Translations under genes and position numbers: made by a program
The notes under the pieces: model-generated
Database searches by the model: none
What the model was told of the DNA's origin: nothing
What the model saw: the letters and a program-made list of their open reading frames with translations, nothing else
NCBI GenBank assembly: GCA_028293125.1
Contig: JAQGPJ010000005.1
Coordinates: 1 to 64,000 of the forward strand
Reading direction: 5' to 3'
Length of the DNA: 64,000 nucleotides
DNA from: Verrucomicrobiales bacterium
GTDB taxonomy: Bacteria > Verrucomicrobiota > Verrucomicrobiia > Verrucomicrobiales > V1-33
Shown: positions 36,403 through 46,056 of the stretch, in pieces
Position numbering within the stretch: the first letter of the stretch is position 1
How the letters are laid out: every line of letters starts with the position of its first letter

Positions 36403-39400
36403 ATGATGATGAAGATGAAGATTCCACGACTGTTATTGACGTCCTCCTTTGGACCTGCCCGCCCTCCTGCCGCTGCTTGTGCCGGCCTCATGCTGCTCAT
36501 GGGCCTGGCCGCCTGCGGGGAGGCCTCGGCGGAATGGCTGCCACGCGCCATCCCGTCCCAGGCTCCGGCTGCGGTGCCTGCCGCCACGGGCCAGCCCCTC
36601 CACTACCGCGCCCATCTGAAGGTCGCTCCGGGCCTGGTGGACCGGCCGGATGAAAAGGACCTGTGGCGGGAATCGATGACCTTGGCCCTTCAGGATATCC
36701 CTGGTCCGTTCGAGGTGTTCCTCAACGGAAAGAGGATCATCCAATCCGCCGATGTGGGCGCGGAGGCCCCAAAACGCTTCAAGGTCCCCAAGGACATCCT
36801 TCAGAAAGAGGTCTTCAACACCCTGGTGATCCGGCTGACCGGCCCCGCCGCGGCGCGGGGTCTAACGCACGCTCCCGTCTTCGGCGGCTATCTCGATGAA
36901 GTCCGGCTCGACCGTGAGTGGCTCGTCCAGCAGGGCGGGATCAGCCCGGAGGATCTGCAGCCCGTCGCCGCCAAGCCCGCCACCGCAGCTTACTCGCCGG
37001 AGGACTGGCGTCCCGCCAGCACCGTGCTGCAGGCCACCACCGAGCCCTTCCGCGGCAGGCAGGTCTCCCCGGCGGAGGCCCTGGCGGCTCTGAGGACGGC
37101 GGATGATCTGCAGGTGGACAGCCTGCTGCACGAGCCGGAGGTTGCGCAGCCCACCCATGTGAGCTTCGACTCCCGGGGGCGCCTGTGGGTTTCCCAATAC
37201 CGCCAGTATCCCTATCCCGCGGGGTTGAAGATGATTTCCCGGGATGCCTACTACCGCGGCAAATATGACCGCATCCCCCCCGCGCCGCCGAACCATGACC
37301 GCGGCGCGGACATCATCAGCGTGCATGAGGACACGGATGGCGACGGCGTCTATGACCGCCACAAAAACGTCCTCACCGGCCTCAACATGGCGAACTCCGC
37401 CGTGCAGGGCCATGGCGGCATCTGGGTGACGCATGCCCCCTATCTTCTTTTCTATCCGGATGCGGACGGCGATGATGTGCCGGACCGCGCCCCCGAGGTC
37501 CGCCTCGCGGGCTTCGGCATCGAGGACACCCACAGCTCCGTCAACGGGCTGGCATGGGGCCCGGATGGCTGGCTCTACGGAGCCCAGGGCAGCACCGTCA
37601 CCAGCCACATCAGCCGCCCCGGCGCCGATGATCCGTCCGTCACGCCGCTCTATCTGGAAGGCTGCGGGGTCTGGCGTTACCACCCGGAGACGAAGCAGTT
37701 CGAGATCTTCGCGGATGGCAGCGGCAACACCTTCGGCCTCCACTTCGATGCCGAGGGCCGGCTCTTCAGCGGCCACAATGGCGGCAGCACCCGCGGCTGG
37801 CACCACATCCAGGATGGTCTCTATCTGAAACAGGGCATCTCCCCTGACAAGTTCGGCCCAACGACCAATCCCTATTCCTTCGGGGAGCTGCAGCCCATGG
37901 ATACCAGCCATCCCATCGCGCGCTTCACCCACAATATCATCATGATGGAGGGCACGGCCCTTCCAGCGAAATGGAGAGGCCTCATGCTCGGCGCGGATCC
38001 CCTGCACTGGAAGCTCACCGCCTCCACCCGCATCCCCGCCGGCAGCACCTTCACCACCACCGATGTGGACCCGGCGCTGAGCACCGATGATATGACCTTC
38101 CGCCCGGTCTATCTCACCCCCTCCCCGGACGGCAGTATCACCATCGCGGACTTCCGTGAGGAATACATCGCCCATGGCCAGAACTATCAGGGCCAGATCG
38201 ATCCGTTCACGGGCCGCATCTACCGCCTCCGCGGGAAAGATCTGCCGCTGGAGCGCGACATCAACCTCGCCGCCAAAAGCGACGCCGATCTCATCGCCAC
38301 GCTGGCCCATCCCAACCTTTGGCACCGCCAGACCGCCGTCCGGCTGCTGTCGGAACGCAGGGCGGGGATCCCGGATGCCCTGGCCCGCATCGCCGCCTCC
38401 GGCACGGACGCCCATCCCGCCCTGGAGATTCTCTGGACCCTGCACCAGACCGGCGCGCTGGATGAGGCCGCCGCCCTGCGGGCCCTCCGGCATGCCTCGC
38501 CCATGGTCCGCGCCTGGACCATCCGCCTGGCGGGGGACGCCCGGAAACTCAGCCCGGAGTTTTATAAGGCAGTCCTGGAGCTGGCGGTCACGGAGCCGGA
38601 TGCGGAGGTGCGCTCCCAGATCCTTTCCACCGCCCGGCGCGTGCCAGGGGACCAAGCCCTGCCGCTGGTGGCGGCCATTCTCACGCGGGACGTGGATGCC
38701 AAGGACGCCTTCATCCCCCTCATGGCCTGGTATGTTCTGGAGTCCCACTGCGGATCCGCCGCGGAGGAGGTCATCGCCCTGTTCGGGCGCCAGCCGGATC
38801 TCTGGGGACGCGCCATTGTGCGCTCCCACATCACCGCGCGGCTGATGCGCCGCTTTGCCGCGGCGGGCTCCCGTGCGGATCTGCTGCATGCGGCGCGCCT
38901 GCTCGCGCTCGCCCCTGCGGCGGAGGACAAAGCCGCGCTGATGGAGGGCTTCGGCCAGGCCTTCCAAGGCCGCACCCTGCCGGTGCTGCCGCAGGAACTG
39001 GCGGAGGCGATGGCCACGATGGGCAAAGGATCGCTGCTGCTCCGGCTGCGCCGGCAGGATGCCGCGGCGAAGGATGAGGCCCTCGCCATCCTCGCCAACC
39101 CGGCCTCCCCCGCCGCGGACCGTCTCCAGATGGTCCGCATCTTCGGAGAGATCCAGCACCCGCCCGCCAGGGACGCCCTCATCAGCATCGCCAAGGCGGC
39201 GGATTCCTCCGTGGAGATGGCGAACGGCAGTCTGGCGGCCCTCACGCTTTACGATGACCCGCGGATCGGCGCGGAGATCGCCGCCGCCCTGCCAGGCCTC
39301 CCCCGCGACCGCCGGGATGCGGCGCTGGTCCTGCTGGCATCACGCCCCGCCTCCACGCTGGCGCTCCTCTCCGCGGTCGAAACCTCCGCCATCCCGCGGG

Positions 39401-39975
39401 ATGCCCTTTCCAACGACCTCATCGTCCGCCTGCGGCAGCACCAGGAGGAGGCGGTGAAGTCCAAGGTCGCCGCCCTGTTCCCCGTCAAGACCCCCGCCGC
39501 CCGCGAATCCTTCCGCCCGCGGATCGATGAGGTGAAGCGCATTCTCGCCGCCGCGCCGGGAGATCCCTACCCCGGAGAGGCCCTCTACATGGAGCGCTGC
39601 GGCTCTTGCCATATGCTCTTCTTCAAAGGCGGCAAAATCGGCCCGAACCTCACCACCTACCAGCGGGAGGACCTCGGCACCATGCTGGTCAGCATCGTCG
39701 ACCCCAACGCCGAGATCCGCGAAGGCTACGCCAACCACACCGTCACCACCAGGGATGGCCGTATCCTGGGAGGCTTCCTCGCGGACCAGGACAGCAACGT
39801 CATCGTGCTCCGAGGCTTCGACGGCAATGACACCACCATCCCGCGGGATCAGATCGCCGAGAGCCGGGCCGCCGGATTCAGCCTCATGCCCGAGGGTCTC
39901 CTGGAGCACCTCTCCGATGAGCAGCTCCGGGACCTCTTCGCCTACCTGCGGATTTCCCAGCCGATCTCGAAATGA
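36403..39975 (+). CDS. PVC-type membrane-bound dehydrogenase with C-terminal CxxCH haem domain, copy 2 (possible lipoprotein)
   Basis: 1190 residues. The hydrophobic leader ends LMGLAACGEASA with a possible lipobox Cys at 38. An extra N-terminal beta-sandwich (LHYRAHLKVAPGLVDRPDEK ... GYLDEVRLDREWL) at about 60-180 is absent from the paralogue just upstream. The dehydrogenase domain spans about 235-640 (THVSFDSRGRLWVSQYRQYP, DTDGDGVYDRHKNVLTGLNM, GPDGWLYGAQGS), HEAT-like repeats about 640-1040, and the haem site is C1066-G-S-C1069-H1070, followed by KIGPNLTTYQREDL. Predicted periplasmic redox enzyme. Confidence 0.88.
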   Translation: MMMKMKIPRLLLTSSFGPARPPAAACAGLMLLMGLAACGEASAEWLPRAIPSQAPAAVPAATGQPLHYRAHLKVAPGLVDRPDEKDLWRESMTLALQDIPGPFEVFLNGKRIIQSADVGAEAPKRFKVPKDILQKEVFNTLVIRLTGPAAARGLTHAPVFGGYLDEVRLDREWLVQQGGISPEDLQPVAAKPATAAYSPEDWRPASTVLQATTEPFRGRQVSPAEALAALRTADDLQVDSLLHEPEVAQPTHVSFDSRGRLWVSQYRQYPYPAGLKMISRDAYYRGKYDRIPPAPPNHDRGADIISVHEDTDGDGVYDRHKNVLTGLNMANSAVQGHGGIWVTHAPYLLFYPDADGDDVPDRAPEVRLAGFGIEDTHSSVNGLAWGPDGWLYGAQGSTVTSHISRPGADDPSVTPLYLEGCGVWRYHPETKQFEIFADGSGNTFGLHFDAEGRLFSGHNGGSTRGWHHIQDGLYLKQGISPDKFGPTTNPYSFGELQPMDTSHPIARFTHNIIMMEGTALPAKWRGLMLGADPLHWKLTASTRIPAGSTFTTTDVDPALSTDDMTFRPVYLTPSPDGSITIADFREEYIAHGQNYQGQIDPFTGRIYRLRGKDLPLERDINLAAKSDADLIATLAHPNLWHRQTAVRLLSERRAGIPDALARIAASGTDAHPALEILWTLHQTGALDEAAALRALRHASPMVRAWTIRLAGDARKLSPEFYKAVLELAVTEPDAEVRSQILSTARRVPGDQALPLVAAILTRDVDAKDAFIPLMAWYVLESHCGSAAEEVIALFGRQPDLWGRAIVRSHITARLMRRFAAAGSRADLLHAARLLALAPAAEDKAALMEGFGQAFQGRTLPVLPQELAEAMATMGKGSLLLRLRRQDAAAKDEALAILANPASPAADRLQMVRIFGEIQHPPARDALISIAKAADSSVEMANGSLAALTLYDDPRIGAEIAAALPGLPRDRRDAALVLLASRPASTLALLSAVETSAIPRDALSNDLIVRLRQHQEEAVKSKVAALFPVKTPAARESFRPRIDEVKRILAAAPGDPYPGEALYMERCGSCHMLFFKGGKIGPNLTTYQREDLGTMLVSIVDPNAEIREGYANHTVTTRDGRILGGFLADQDSNVIVLRGFDGNDTTIPRDQIAESRAAGFSLMPEGLLEHLSDEQLRDLFAYLRISQPISK

Positions 39976-39993
39976 TAATATTTTCGTTAATTA

Positions 39994-40097
39994 TTTATAG
40001 AAATACCGGCGGAAGCCGGCTCGATAACCGGGTAGAACAGGCGTCCCGCCTGTTCTACCCGTTATACAGCCGGCGTTCGCCGGTTTTATTCTATAAA
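39994..40097. repeat. Long palindromic hairpin, AACAGGCG family; probable bidirectional terminator
   Basis: Perfect 14-bp stem GGGTAGAACAGGCG / CGCCTGTTCTACCC (40030-40043, 40047-40060) with loop TCC. It is nested in a wider palindrome whose outer arms are TTTATAGAA...ACCGGCG and CGCCGGTTTTATTCTATAAA. It lies between convergent genes ending at 39975 and 40110. The core word recurs at 51668 and 51841. Confidence 0.85.
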
Positions 40098-40109
40098 AAG
40101 AAAATGCCA

Positions 40110-41141
40110 TCACTTCGCGGCCTCAGCGCGGGCCTTGTCCATCACTTCCTTCAGCGTGACCGCCGCGCCGCCGCGGCGCTTGCTTTCATCCGCCGCCTCC
40201 ATGAACGCGTAGATTTCCATGGTCTCCTCCAGGGTCACCGGTTTCTCCCCGGTGCGGAAGAACTCTCCCACCGCGATCAGCAGCGGCTCGTAGCCATCGA
40301 AAGTTCCGATGGCCATCTCGCCCTTGTCGCCCTTGGCGGTGCCACCGAAGCCCTTGCGGTCCGTGGTGTTGGCCTCACGGAAAATGCCCGTCCTGCCGCC
40401 GCTCCACTCACCCGTCACTTCGATCAATCCATCCGCAGTGGTTCCACGCTTCACCTGGACGGCGCCTTTGCCCAACACCGTGAAGACCGACTCCACGCCG
40501 TGGATGCCATACCAGAAAAGATCCACGTGGCTCTTCTCCGTCTTGGCCGGGCTGTAGGCGGTCACTTCCTTCACGGTGCCGACTTTTCCGCTGCGGGCCT
40601 CCACCGTCCCCTTGCCGAACCGCAGGGCGGACGACGTGAAAATCGGCGTGCCGGAAGCGGCAGCCTCATCCACGATCCGCACACAATCCGCCAGCGTGGC
40701 TGCGACAGGCTTGTCAATGAAGACCGGCTTCTTCGATTTAAAGACCGGGCGCACCTGCTCCAGGTGAACCTTGCCGTCATTGGTTTCCAGCAGGACGGCA
40801 TCCACCATGGGCAGCAGCTCTTCGATGCTCGACACCATTTGCACGCCCATCTTTTTCACCTCCTCGGTGTATTCCGGGATGTGCTCATAGCTTTCCGGGA
40901 TGTCCCGGCTGCCCTGCGCATAGGCGGCCACCACCTTCAGGCCCGCCAGCTTCGGGGCATCCGCGGGATTCGCCGGCCCCACGTTGAGGATCTTGGTGAA
41001 ATTCGTCGAATGGCTGGTGTCGAGTCCGATGATGCCGATCCGGATTTCCTTGTTGTTGTCCTTGTCCTTCTCCGCCGCGGACGCGAACGGAGCCACCAGC
41101 AGGGCGCACAGTCCCGCGATTTTCCATGGTTTTATAGTCAT
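40110..41141 (-). CDS. Secreted Gfo/Idh/MocA-family oxidoreductase
   Basis: 343 residues with an N-terminal signal peptide (WKIAGLCALLVAPFASAAEK). A nucleotide-binding start follows (IRIGIIGLDTSHSTNFTKIL), which departs from the usual GxGxxG. The family active-site region appears as KPVFIDKPVAATLADCVRIV, with Asp in place of Glu in the EKP motif. The C-terminal domain (EVTAYSPAKTEKSHVDLFWY) has the beta-sheet pattern of the family. Predicted NAD(P)-linked sugar oxidoreductase acting outside the cytoplasm. It is 11 bp downstream of the ceramidase-like gene at 41153. Confidence 0.85.
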   Translation of the reverse strand: MTIKPWKIAGLCALLVAPFASAAEKDKDNNKEIRIGIIGLDTSHSTNFTKILNVGPANPADAPKLAGLKVVAAYAQGSRDIPESYEHIPEYTEEVKKMGVQMVSSIEELLPMVDAVLLETNDGKVHLEQVRPVFKSKKPVFIDKPVAATLADCVRIVDEAAASGTPIFTSSALRFGKGTVEARSGKVGTVKEVTAYSPAKTEKSHVDLFWYGIHGVESVFTVLGKGAVQVKRGTTADGLIEVTGEWSGGRTGIFREANTTDRKGFGGTAKGDKGEMAIGTFDGYEPLLIAVGEFFRTGEKPVTLEETMEIYAFMEAADESKRRGGAAVTLKEVMDKARAEAAK

Positions 41142-41152
41142 ATTTCAAAGTG

Positions 41153-42589
41153 TCAGGGTTTGGCCGATCCGGCCATGTCGAGAACCGCCTCCAGCATCCC
41201 GCCGGCCGCCTTCGGCTCTAGGTAATTGGTGCCCGGCCACGTTTCATAACCGCCCAGATCCAGCTGGCGCGGGGGAGGCAGGTAGCCCAGGTAATCGTGC
41301 GCGATGCTGACGAGGAACGATTGTGGCAAGGGTGCCCGCTTTTTGAATTCCAGGCCCGTCTCCGCGAACACCTCCCCGGGCATGGTCCCGATGCCGATGT
41401 CCCCGATGCGGAGGTATTGCAGCGGCGCCTGCACGGTCTGCTCCGCCCTGCGGATGGCGAGCACCCGCTCCGCATAGACTTTGGGAAGATCCACGGCTCC
41501 CGCCGGAATCTCCTTCTTCGAGGTCTCTTCCGCCCAGGCGAGGAGTTCCGCATCCATCGGCTTCCGCAGCAGGGGCAACACCCTGAAGCGGGCATCCACA
41601 CTCAGCCCCTTTTTCCACTCCACAGTTCCCAGCGCGCCGTTCACCTTCTCCGCCACATCCCGGCCCACGACCCTCATCTTCTCATAGGGGCCGTACGCCG
41701 GGCCGCCTCCGCGGAAATTGATGTTATTGATGTCGCCGCTGGTGCCGTTCGCCAGCATCGCCACAAAGGCGGGCGCGGCCGGACTTGGGGGCTCCGGCTG
41801 CATCTTTTTGAGCTCCTCGCTGAACACCGCGAAGTAGTCCGCGGAAACGTCCCCATACGCCCCCCCGCCGATGTAGTGCAGGGAATACGCGGCGAACAGG
41901 GAGATCAGGCGGCCGCCCGGCTCGCGGAAGGCCACGAACGAAAGCGTGGGATCCGTGGGGCCCACGGGCTCCACCAGATCCGGATTTCCGACCGGCGGGT
42001 TCATCCTGGCCTTGTCGATCTTTCCGAACGGATTCGGGGACATGGTCCCCTCCTTCATCGACCATCGGCGGTTGAACACGTGCTCGGGGATATCCACCTT
42101 GCCGAAGGCGGCTTCCGCGGGGCGCAGCCGCCGGTCCGCCATGGCCACCGCGTCCGCCACCCGGTGGGCCACGAATTTTTGATAGTCGGTCAGCCCCTCC
42201 CGCTGTTCGTGAGGGTTGCCCAGCGCATCCCCGCCGGAGTGGGTGTGGGTGGCGGTCACCAGCACATGCTCCTTGGGGATGCCGGTTATCTCCTCGATCC
42301 GCCGGCGCGCCTCCTCGGAGACCATGCCCCGGAAGCCCAGCAGATCGCACACCGCCATCGCCACTTTTTTCTTCCCGTCATCCACCACCACGGCTCTGAC
42401 ATGCAGCTCATCGTGCACATTCGACGCCAGCATCTCGCCGAAGTTCCCGATGACCGGAATCCCCAGCGGCGGCGTGATGTTCGTCATGGCGGCGCCCGCC
42501 CGGAGTTCCTGGGCATACGCCGGCACCGGGGCCGCGGCCAAAACCGTCAGGGCCGCAGTCAGGGCAAGGAGAGCAGGGATGGATTTCAT
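41153..42589 (-). CDS. Neutral/alkaline ceramidase-like secreted protein, copy 2
   Basis: 478 residues with a signal peptide (LLALTAALTVLAAAPVPAYA). The N-terminal domain opens with RAGAAMTNITPPLGIPVIGN. The metal motif is TATHTHSGGDALG near residue 110, and a second signature MLANGTSGDINNINF replaces the FLAGACGDLT of copy 1. Same family as the gene at 31756 but clearly diverged. Upstream of the oxidoreductase gene and read in the same direction. Hydrolysis of an amide-linked lipid or a sugar amide is possible but unproven. Confidence 0.82.
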   Translation of the reverse strand: MKSIPALLALTAALTVLAAAPVPAYAQELRAGAAMTNITPPLGIPVIGNFGEMLASNVHDELHVRAVVVDDGKKKVAMAVCDLLGFRGMVSEEARRRIEEITGIPKEHVLVTATHTHSGGDALGNPHEQREGLTDYQKFVAHRVADAVAMADRRLRPAEAAFGKVDIPEHVFNRRWSMKEGTMSPNPFGKIDKARMNPPVGNPDLVEPVGPTDPTLSFVAFREPGGRLISLFAAYSLHYIGGGAYGDVSADYFAVFSEELKKMQPEPPSPAAPAFVAMLANGTSGDINNINFRGGGPAYGPYEKMRVVGRDVAEKVNGALGTVEWKKGLSVDARFRVLPLLRKPMDAELLAWAEETSKKEIPAGAVDLPKVYAERVLAIRRAEQTVQAPLQYLRIGDIGIGTMPGEVFAETGLEFKKRAPLPQSFLVSIAHDYLGYLPPPRQLDLGGYETWPGTNYLEPKAAGGMLEAVLDMAGSAKP

Positions 42590-42692
42590 GGGTCAAGAAG
42601 GAGGGGGTCGGCACCGCTGCCGCGATGTCCCTCCAGGATACCCAGGGAAACGCCTTTTCCTTTCGGGGTCCCGCCATGGCCTCCCCCGCTGT

Positions 42693-43535
42693 TCAGCCCT
42701 CCATCCCGCTAGCGTGTCCCGGATTCCGGCTGGCCAAGGAGCGGCGGCCCCGGCCCATGAGCAGGCAGCCCGCCGCCAGGATCAGCCCCGAGGCGGTGGA
42801 GGGCTCCGGCACGGCGTAAAGGGTTTCATTGATATTGAAACCGCCCGTGTATTCAAACACCCGCGCCTCGGAGATGACGCCGTTGAATGCCCGGAAATCC
42901 CCCGATCCCACGCTGCCGGCCCCCAGGCGGATGCCGGGAGCGGGATCATAGGCGGCGGTTCCAAAGCTGGTGACCTGCACGCCGTCCACCCAAAGCTGCC
43001 AGCCGGCGGCGTCCCGCACCGCCGCCAGATGCTGGGTCTGCCCCACGGCCACGGGATTGGCGCCATTGGTGATGGCGACGTTTGACCGGTGAATGGCCCA
43101 GGCACCGCCGCCAAAGGTCTCCAAAAGGATTCCGTCCTGGCCGCCGCCAATCTCCAGAACCCCCAGCTCCTGATTGGGGGACGGCAGCACATCGATGCGC
43201 ACGATGGCCTCGATCCCCCACTGCGCGGTATTGGTCACCCCCACATCACCCGTGCCGGAGTAATATTCCGTGGCCAGCACATTGTGCGCGCTGTTCTGGT
43301 TATTGAACTTCACGCCGGTGCCGCCGCCGAGGGTTTCGTAAACAGGCGTGCCTGTCAGGGACAGATCCAGATTCCCGACGGTGTCCACCAGAGTGGCCGC
43401 CGCAGTCTGTCCCGGGACGCCGTTTTCCTCATCCCCCATGGACCAGGAATGCAGCACCGTGAGGGCTGCGGAGGCGGAGGAGGCGGAAAGCGCGAGGCAG
43501 AGCGCGCCGGTGAGGAGCAATGGGCATGAATTCAT
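42693..43535 (-). CDS. PEP-CTERM protein with LamG-like lectin domain
   Basis: 280 residues from ATG 43535 (signal peptide NSCPLLLTGALCLALSASSA). The LamG / concanavalin-like domain runs from about 25 to 235 (VKFNNQNSAHNVLATEYYSG ... LWVDGVQVTSFGT ... FNGVISEARVFEYTG). The C-terminus carries the sorting signal AVPEPSTASGLILAAGCLLM followed by GRGRR, the PEP-CTERM pattern recognised by exosortase, so the protein is probably processed and displayed on the surface. Confidence 0.85.
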   Translation of the reverse strand: MNSCPLLLTGALCLALSASSASAALTVLHSWSMGDEENGVPGQTAAATLVDTVGNLDLSLTGTPVYETLGGGTGVKFNNQNSAHNVLATEYYSGTGDVGVTNTAQWGIEAIVRIDVLPSPNQELGVLEIGGGQDGILLETFGGGAWAIHRSNVAITNGANPVAVGQTQHLAAVRDAAGWQLWVDGVQVTSFGTAAYDPAPGIRLGAGSVGSGDFRAFNGVISEARVFEYTGGFNINETLYAVPEPSTASGLILAAGCLLMGRGRRSLASRNPGHASGMEG

Positions 43536-43692
43536 GGATATCAAATTAAAGAGGCGGGATGGCCATGCGCGAGACAATTTTTCATAAAATGAAATGAAAT
43601 AATCAATCCGCTTTATTGATGCTTCCGTCCGTTCACCGCTGGCCGATACTCTCTGCCCGGCAATCCTGACACTGGGATTTTTGGGGGCTGCC

Positions 43693-43823
43693 TTGGATGG
43701 ACTGAGTGGATGGGGTGCACGGGATGGACGGGATGGAATGAGTGGACTCCGAGGCCCTTGGCCGGAGCACGGAGGGCCTGCCGCTGAACTCTAAACTCTG
43801 AAAACTGAAAACTCCTCCCTCCG
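43693..43823 (+). repeat. Heptamer hairpin element, partial (AGTTTTC arm type, right half)
   Basis: GGATGGACTGAGTGGATGGG, GGATGGAATGAGTGGACTCC, a core CCGGAGCACGGAGGGCC, then CTGAACTCTAAACTCTGAAA and ACTGAAAACTCCTCCCTCC. The left arm is not evident. The 298-bp gap 43578-43875 otherwise shows nothing. Confidence 0.75.
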
Positions 43824-43875
43824 CTTTCCATCGTTGAATTCACAGGGCCGGAAAAAAGGACAGTGCCCGGATGAA

Positions 43876-45333
43876 ATGAAAAAACCCTTCCCCATGCCGC
43901 ACCGAAAAAAGGCCCGCGCAGGCGGGATGACTCCCGGAACCGCTGCCGGCTCCGGCAGTCTCCGTCCTGTCAAACCCAAGCCCGAAGCAGCCCAGGCCGC
44001 CACCGCCGCCGCCGCAGCAGCAGCCGTCGCCACTGTCACCGCCGCCGATCCAAAAGCCGTGGCCAAAGCCGCCATCCTGCCGGAGCTGAAGGCACGGCAT
44101 CTCGTCTTCAGCCATGACGGCATGCCGGGCTACCGTCGGCAGCGGCAGGGAAAGGGATTCCGTTTTCTGCTGCCGGGCAGCGGCGGCGGGGGAACGCTGC
44201 GGGATGCGGAGGAGCGGCGGCGCATCCTGTCGCTGGCTATCCCGCCCGCATGGCGGGAGGTGTGGATTTGCACGCACCCCCAAGGGCACCTGCAGGCCAC
44301 CGGCGTGGATGAAAAGGGCCGCAAGCAATACCGTTATCATGCCCAGTGGGCGGAGCTGAGCGCGGACCGGAAGTTCACCGGCATCGCGGACTTTGCCCGT
44401 GCCCTGCCGGCGCTGCGGGGGCGCGTGGCCGCGGCCCTGGCGGCGGAGGGATTTGAAAAGGAGCGCATCGTGGCCGGCATTGTGGGCCTGCTGGACCACA
44501 CCGGCTACCGCATCGGCAACCGGCGCTACGCCAGCGAAAACCGCAGCTACGGCCTGGTGTCGCTGCTCAGCCGGCACTTGGTGGAGGAGGACGGCCAGTG
44601 GGTCCTGCGCTTCCGGGGGAAATCCGGCCAATGGCACCGTGCGGAAGTGCGCAACGCCCGCCTGATGAAACTGGTGGCCGAGCTGCACGAACTGCCGGGC
44701 CAGCATCTCTTCCGCTATGAGCGGGCCCCGGGGCAGTGGAGCGACATCGACACCGGGGATGTGAACGCGTGGCTGAAGGAGGCCGGTGGCGGAGATTTCA
44801 CCGCCAAGCAGTTCCGCACCTGGCGGGCCACGGTGCTGTGCGCCCGGGAGCTGGCGCGCCTGCCCATGCCGGTGGCTGTGGCTGTGGCTGCGTCCGCCTC
44901 TGTTTCCGCCTTGGAGGCGGTGTCTGTGCCCGTGCCTGTGCCGGCGGATGAAGCCGGAGCCAGTGCCGAAGTTGGAGCTGGAGCTGGAGTCGATGCCAAT
45001 GCCAATGCCGGAGCCAGCAGTGGAACCAAGCCCAAAGGGGGCGCTGGCACCTCCGCGGCGGCGCTGCGGTCCGCGGAGCTGGCGGCGGTCCGCGCCACGG
45101 CGGCGCGCCTGCACCACACCCCGGCGGTCTGCCGGCAGTATTATCTGCACCCGGCAGTCATGGCGGCTTTCCGCTCCGGCAGCCTGCACCGCGTGATGCA
45201 GGGCCGCCCGCCCAAGTTCCCTGCCGGCGACCGCGCCGGCCTGCTGCGTGCGGACGAGCGCCGGGTGCTGTGGCTGATCGAGCAGGCGGGGCAGGGCCAC
45301 GCCGCGCGTGGAAAGCGCGGGACGCGTGGTTAG
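43876..45333 (+). CDS. DNA topoisomerase IB (eukaryote/poxvirus type)
   Basis: 485 residues from ATG 43876; a TTG upstream is less likely. It relaxes supercoils through a 3'-phosphotyrosine. The N-terminal domain includes IPPAWREVWICTHPQGHLQA and DEKGRKQYRYHAQW. The catalytic domain shows IGNRRYASENRSYGLVSL (Arg), RFRGKSGQWHRAEV (Lys), DFTAKQFRTWRATV (Arg) and TPAVCRQYYLHPAVM (nucleophilic Tyr). It is longer than usual because of an Ala-rich N-terminal extension (about 30-70) and an 80-residue low-complexity insert before the Tyr motif (VAVAVAASASVSALEAVSVP), built from degenerate hexanucleotides. Probably active. Confidence 0.92.
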   Translation: MKKPFPMPHRKKARAGGMTPGTAAGSGSLRPVKPKPEAAQAATAAAAAAAVATVTAADPKAVAKAAILPELKARHLVFSHDGMPGYRRQRQGKGFRFLLPGSGGGGTLRDAEERRRILSLAIPPAWREVWICTHPQGHLQATGVDEKGRKQYRYHAQWAELSADRKFTGIADFARALPALRGRVAAALAAEGFEKERIVAGIVGLLDHTGYRIGNRRYASENRSYGLVSLLSRHLVEEDGQWVLRFRGKSGQWHRAEVRNARLMKLVAELHELPGQHLFRYERAPGQWSDIDTGDVNAWLKEAGGGDFTAKQFRTWRATVLCARELARLPMPVAVAVAASASVSALEAVSVPVPVPADEAGASAEVGAGAGVDANANAGASSGTKPKGGAGTSAAALRSAELAAVRATAARLHHTPAVCRQYYLHPAVMAAFRSGSLHRVMQGRPPKFPAGDRAGLLRADERRVLWLIEQAGQGHAARGKRGTRG

Positions 45334-45387
45334 ACGAAGTGGACCCGGTGATGGGATCACAGCCGGCGCACGCCGGGCGTTCGGTCC

Positions 45388-45951
45388 TCACCGGGAACCG
45401 GCGATGAAATCAATCGTGACCATGGGCACATTATCAATCTCTGCGGTTCGATAGAACACGCGAAACACCTTTGACGGATCAACCCGCAGGAACAGCACCG
45501 AGCCGCCCACACTGAAGTCGCCGACGGGCTCCCCCTGAGTGCCACCAGTCACGGCGCATGTCCGCAAATCCTCCGGAGCCCAGGCCGCCAGCAGGCAGCC
45601 CGAGGGGAATGACAGGCTGATCCCGGAGTCCACAAGACTGCCGGCGGAGCGGTTCAGGCAGTCGGTCAGCACTTCGGATGGCAGAAAATCATCGGCCCAG
45701 TAATGCATGAGGGAAATTTGATCCCCCATGGGTATAAGGGCCGCACTGCCGGCGCTCCCGGTATGCCAGATCACGGCTTTGCCCGGCCCGACCGCCATTT
45801 CCGCCACACGGCTGTCTCCCACCGTTTCACAGGCGGATTCATAGTTCGCCCCGTCCTCCGAGACACCCTTCCACAGGGATAGAATGTTCAGATCCCCGAT
45901 GATGAAGGGGCCACCCTCGCTGCTGATGTAATGGAATCCGTTGTCCGGCAT
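45388..45951 (-). CDS. Imm21-like protein (possible orphan immunity protein)
   Basis: 187 residues, soluble. The order EGGPFIIGDLNILSLWKGVS, NYESAC, EMAVGPGKAVIWHTGSAGSA and ISLMHYWADD resembles Imm21 immunity proteins of polymorphic toxin systems (GGPLI..., W.G, DY..AC, VG.G.ALV). The match is from memory and not strong. No toxin gene is next to it. The C-terminal half (VFRVFYRTAEIDNVPMVTID) is unassigned. Confidence 0.5.
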   Translation of the reverse strand: MPDNGFHYISSEGGPFIIGDLNILSLWKGVSEDGANYESACETVGDSRVAEMAVGPGKAVIWHTGSAGSAALIPMGDQISLMHYWADDFLPSEVLTDCLNRSAGSLVDSGISLSFPSGCLLAAWAPEDLRTCAVTGGTQGEPVGDFSVGGSVLFLRVDPSKVFRVFYRTAEIDNVPMVTIDFIAGSR

Positions 45952-46056
45952 GGCTGTTGAAGGAACGACGCGCCGGCCATGGACGCATGGCGGGAGCGGA
46001 CAGGCAATCGGGATGCCACCGCCCGTGACGCCAGTACCCGGGAAACGACACCCGCC

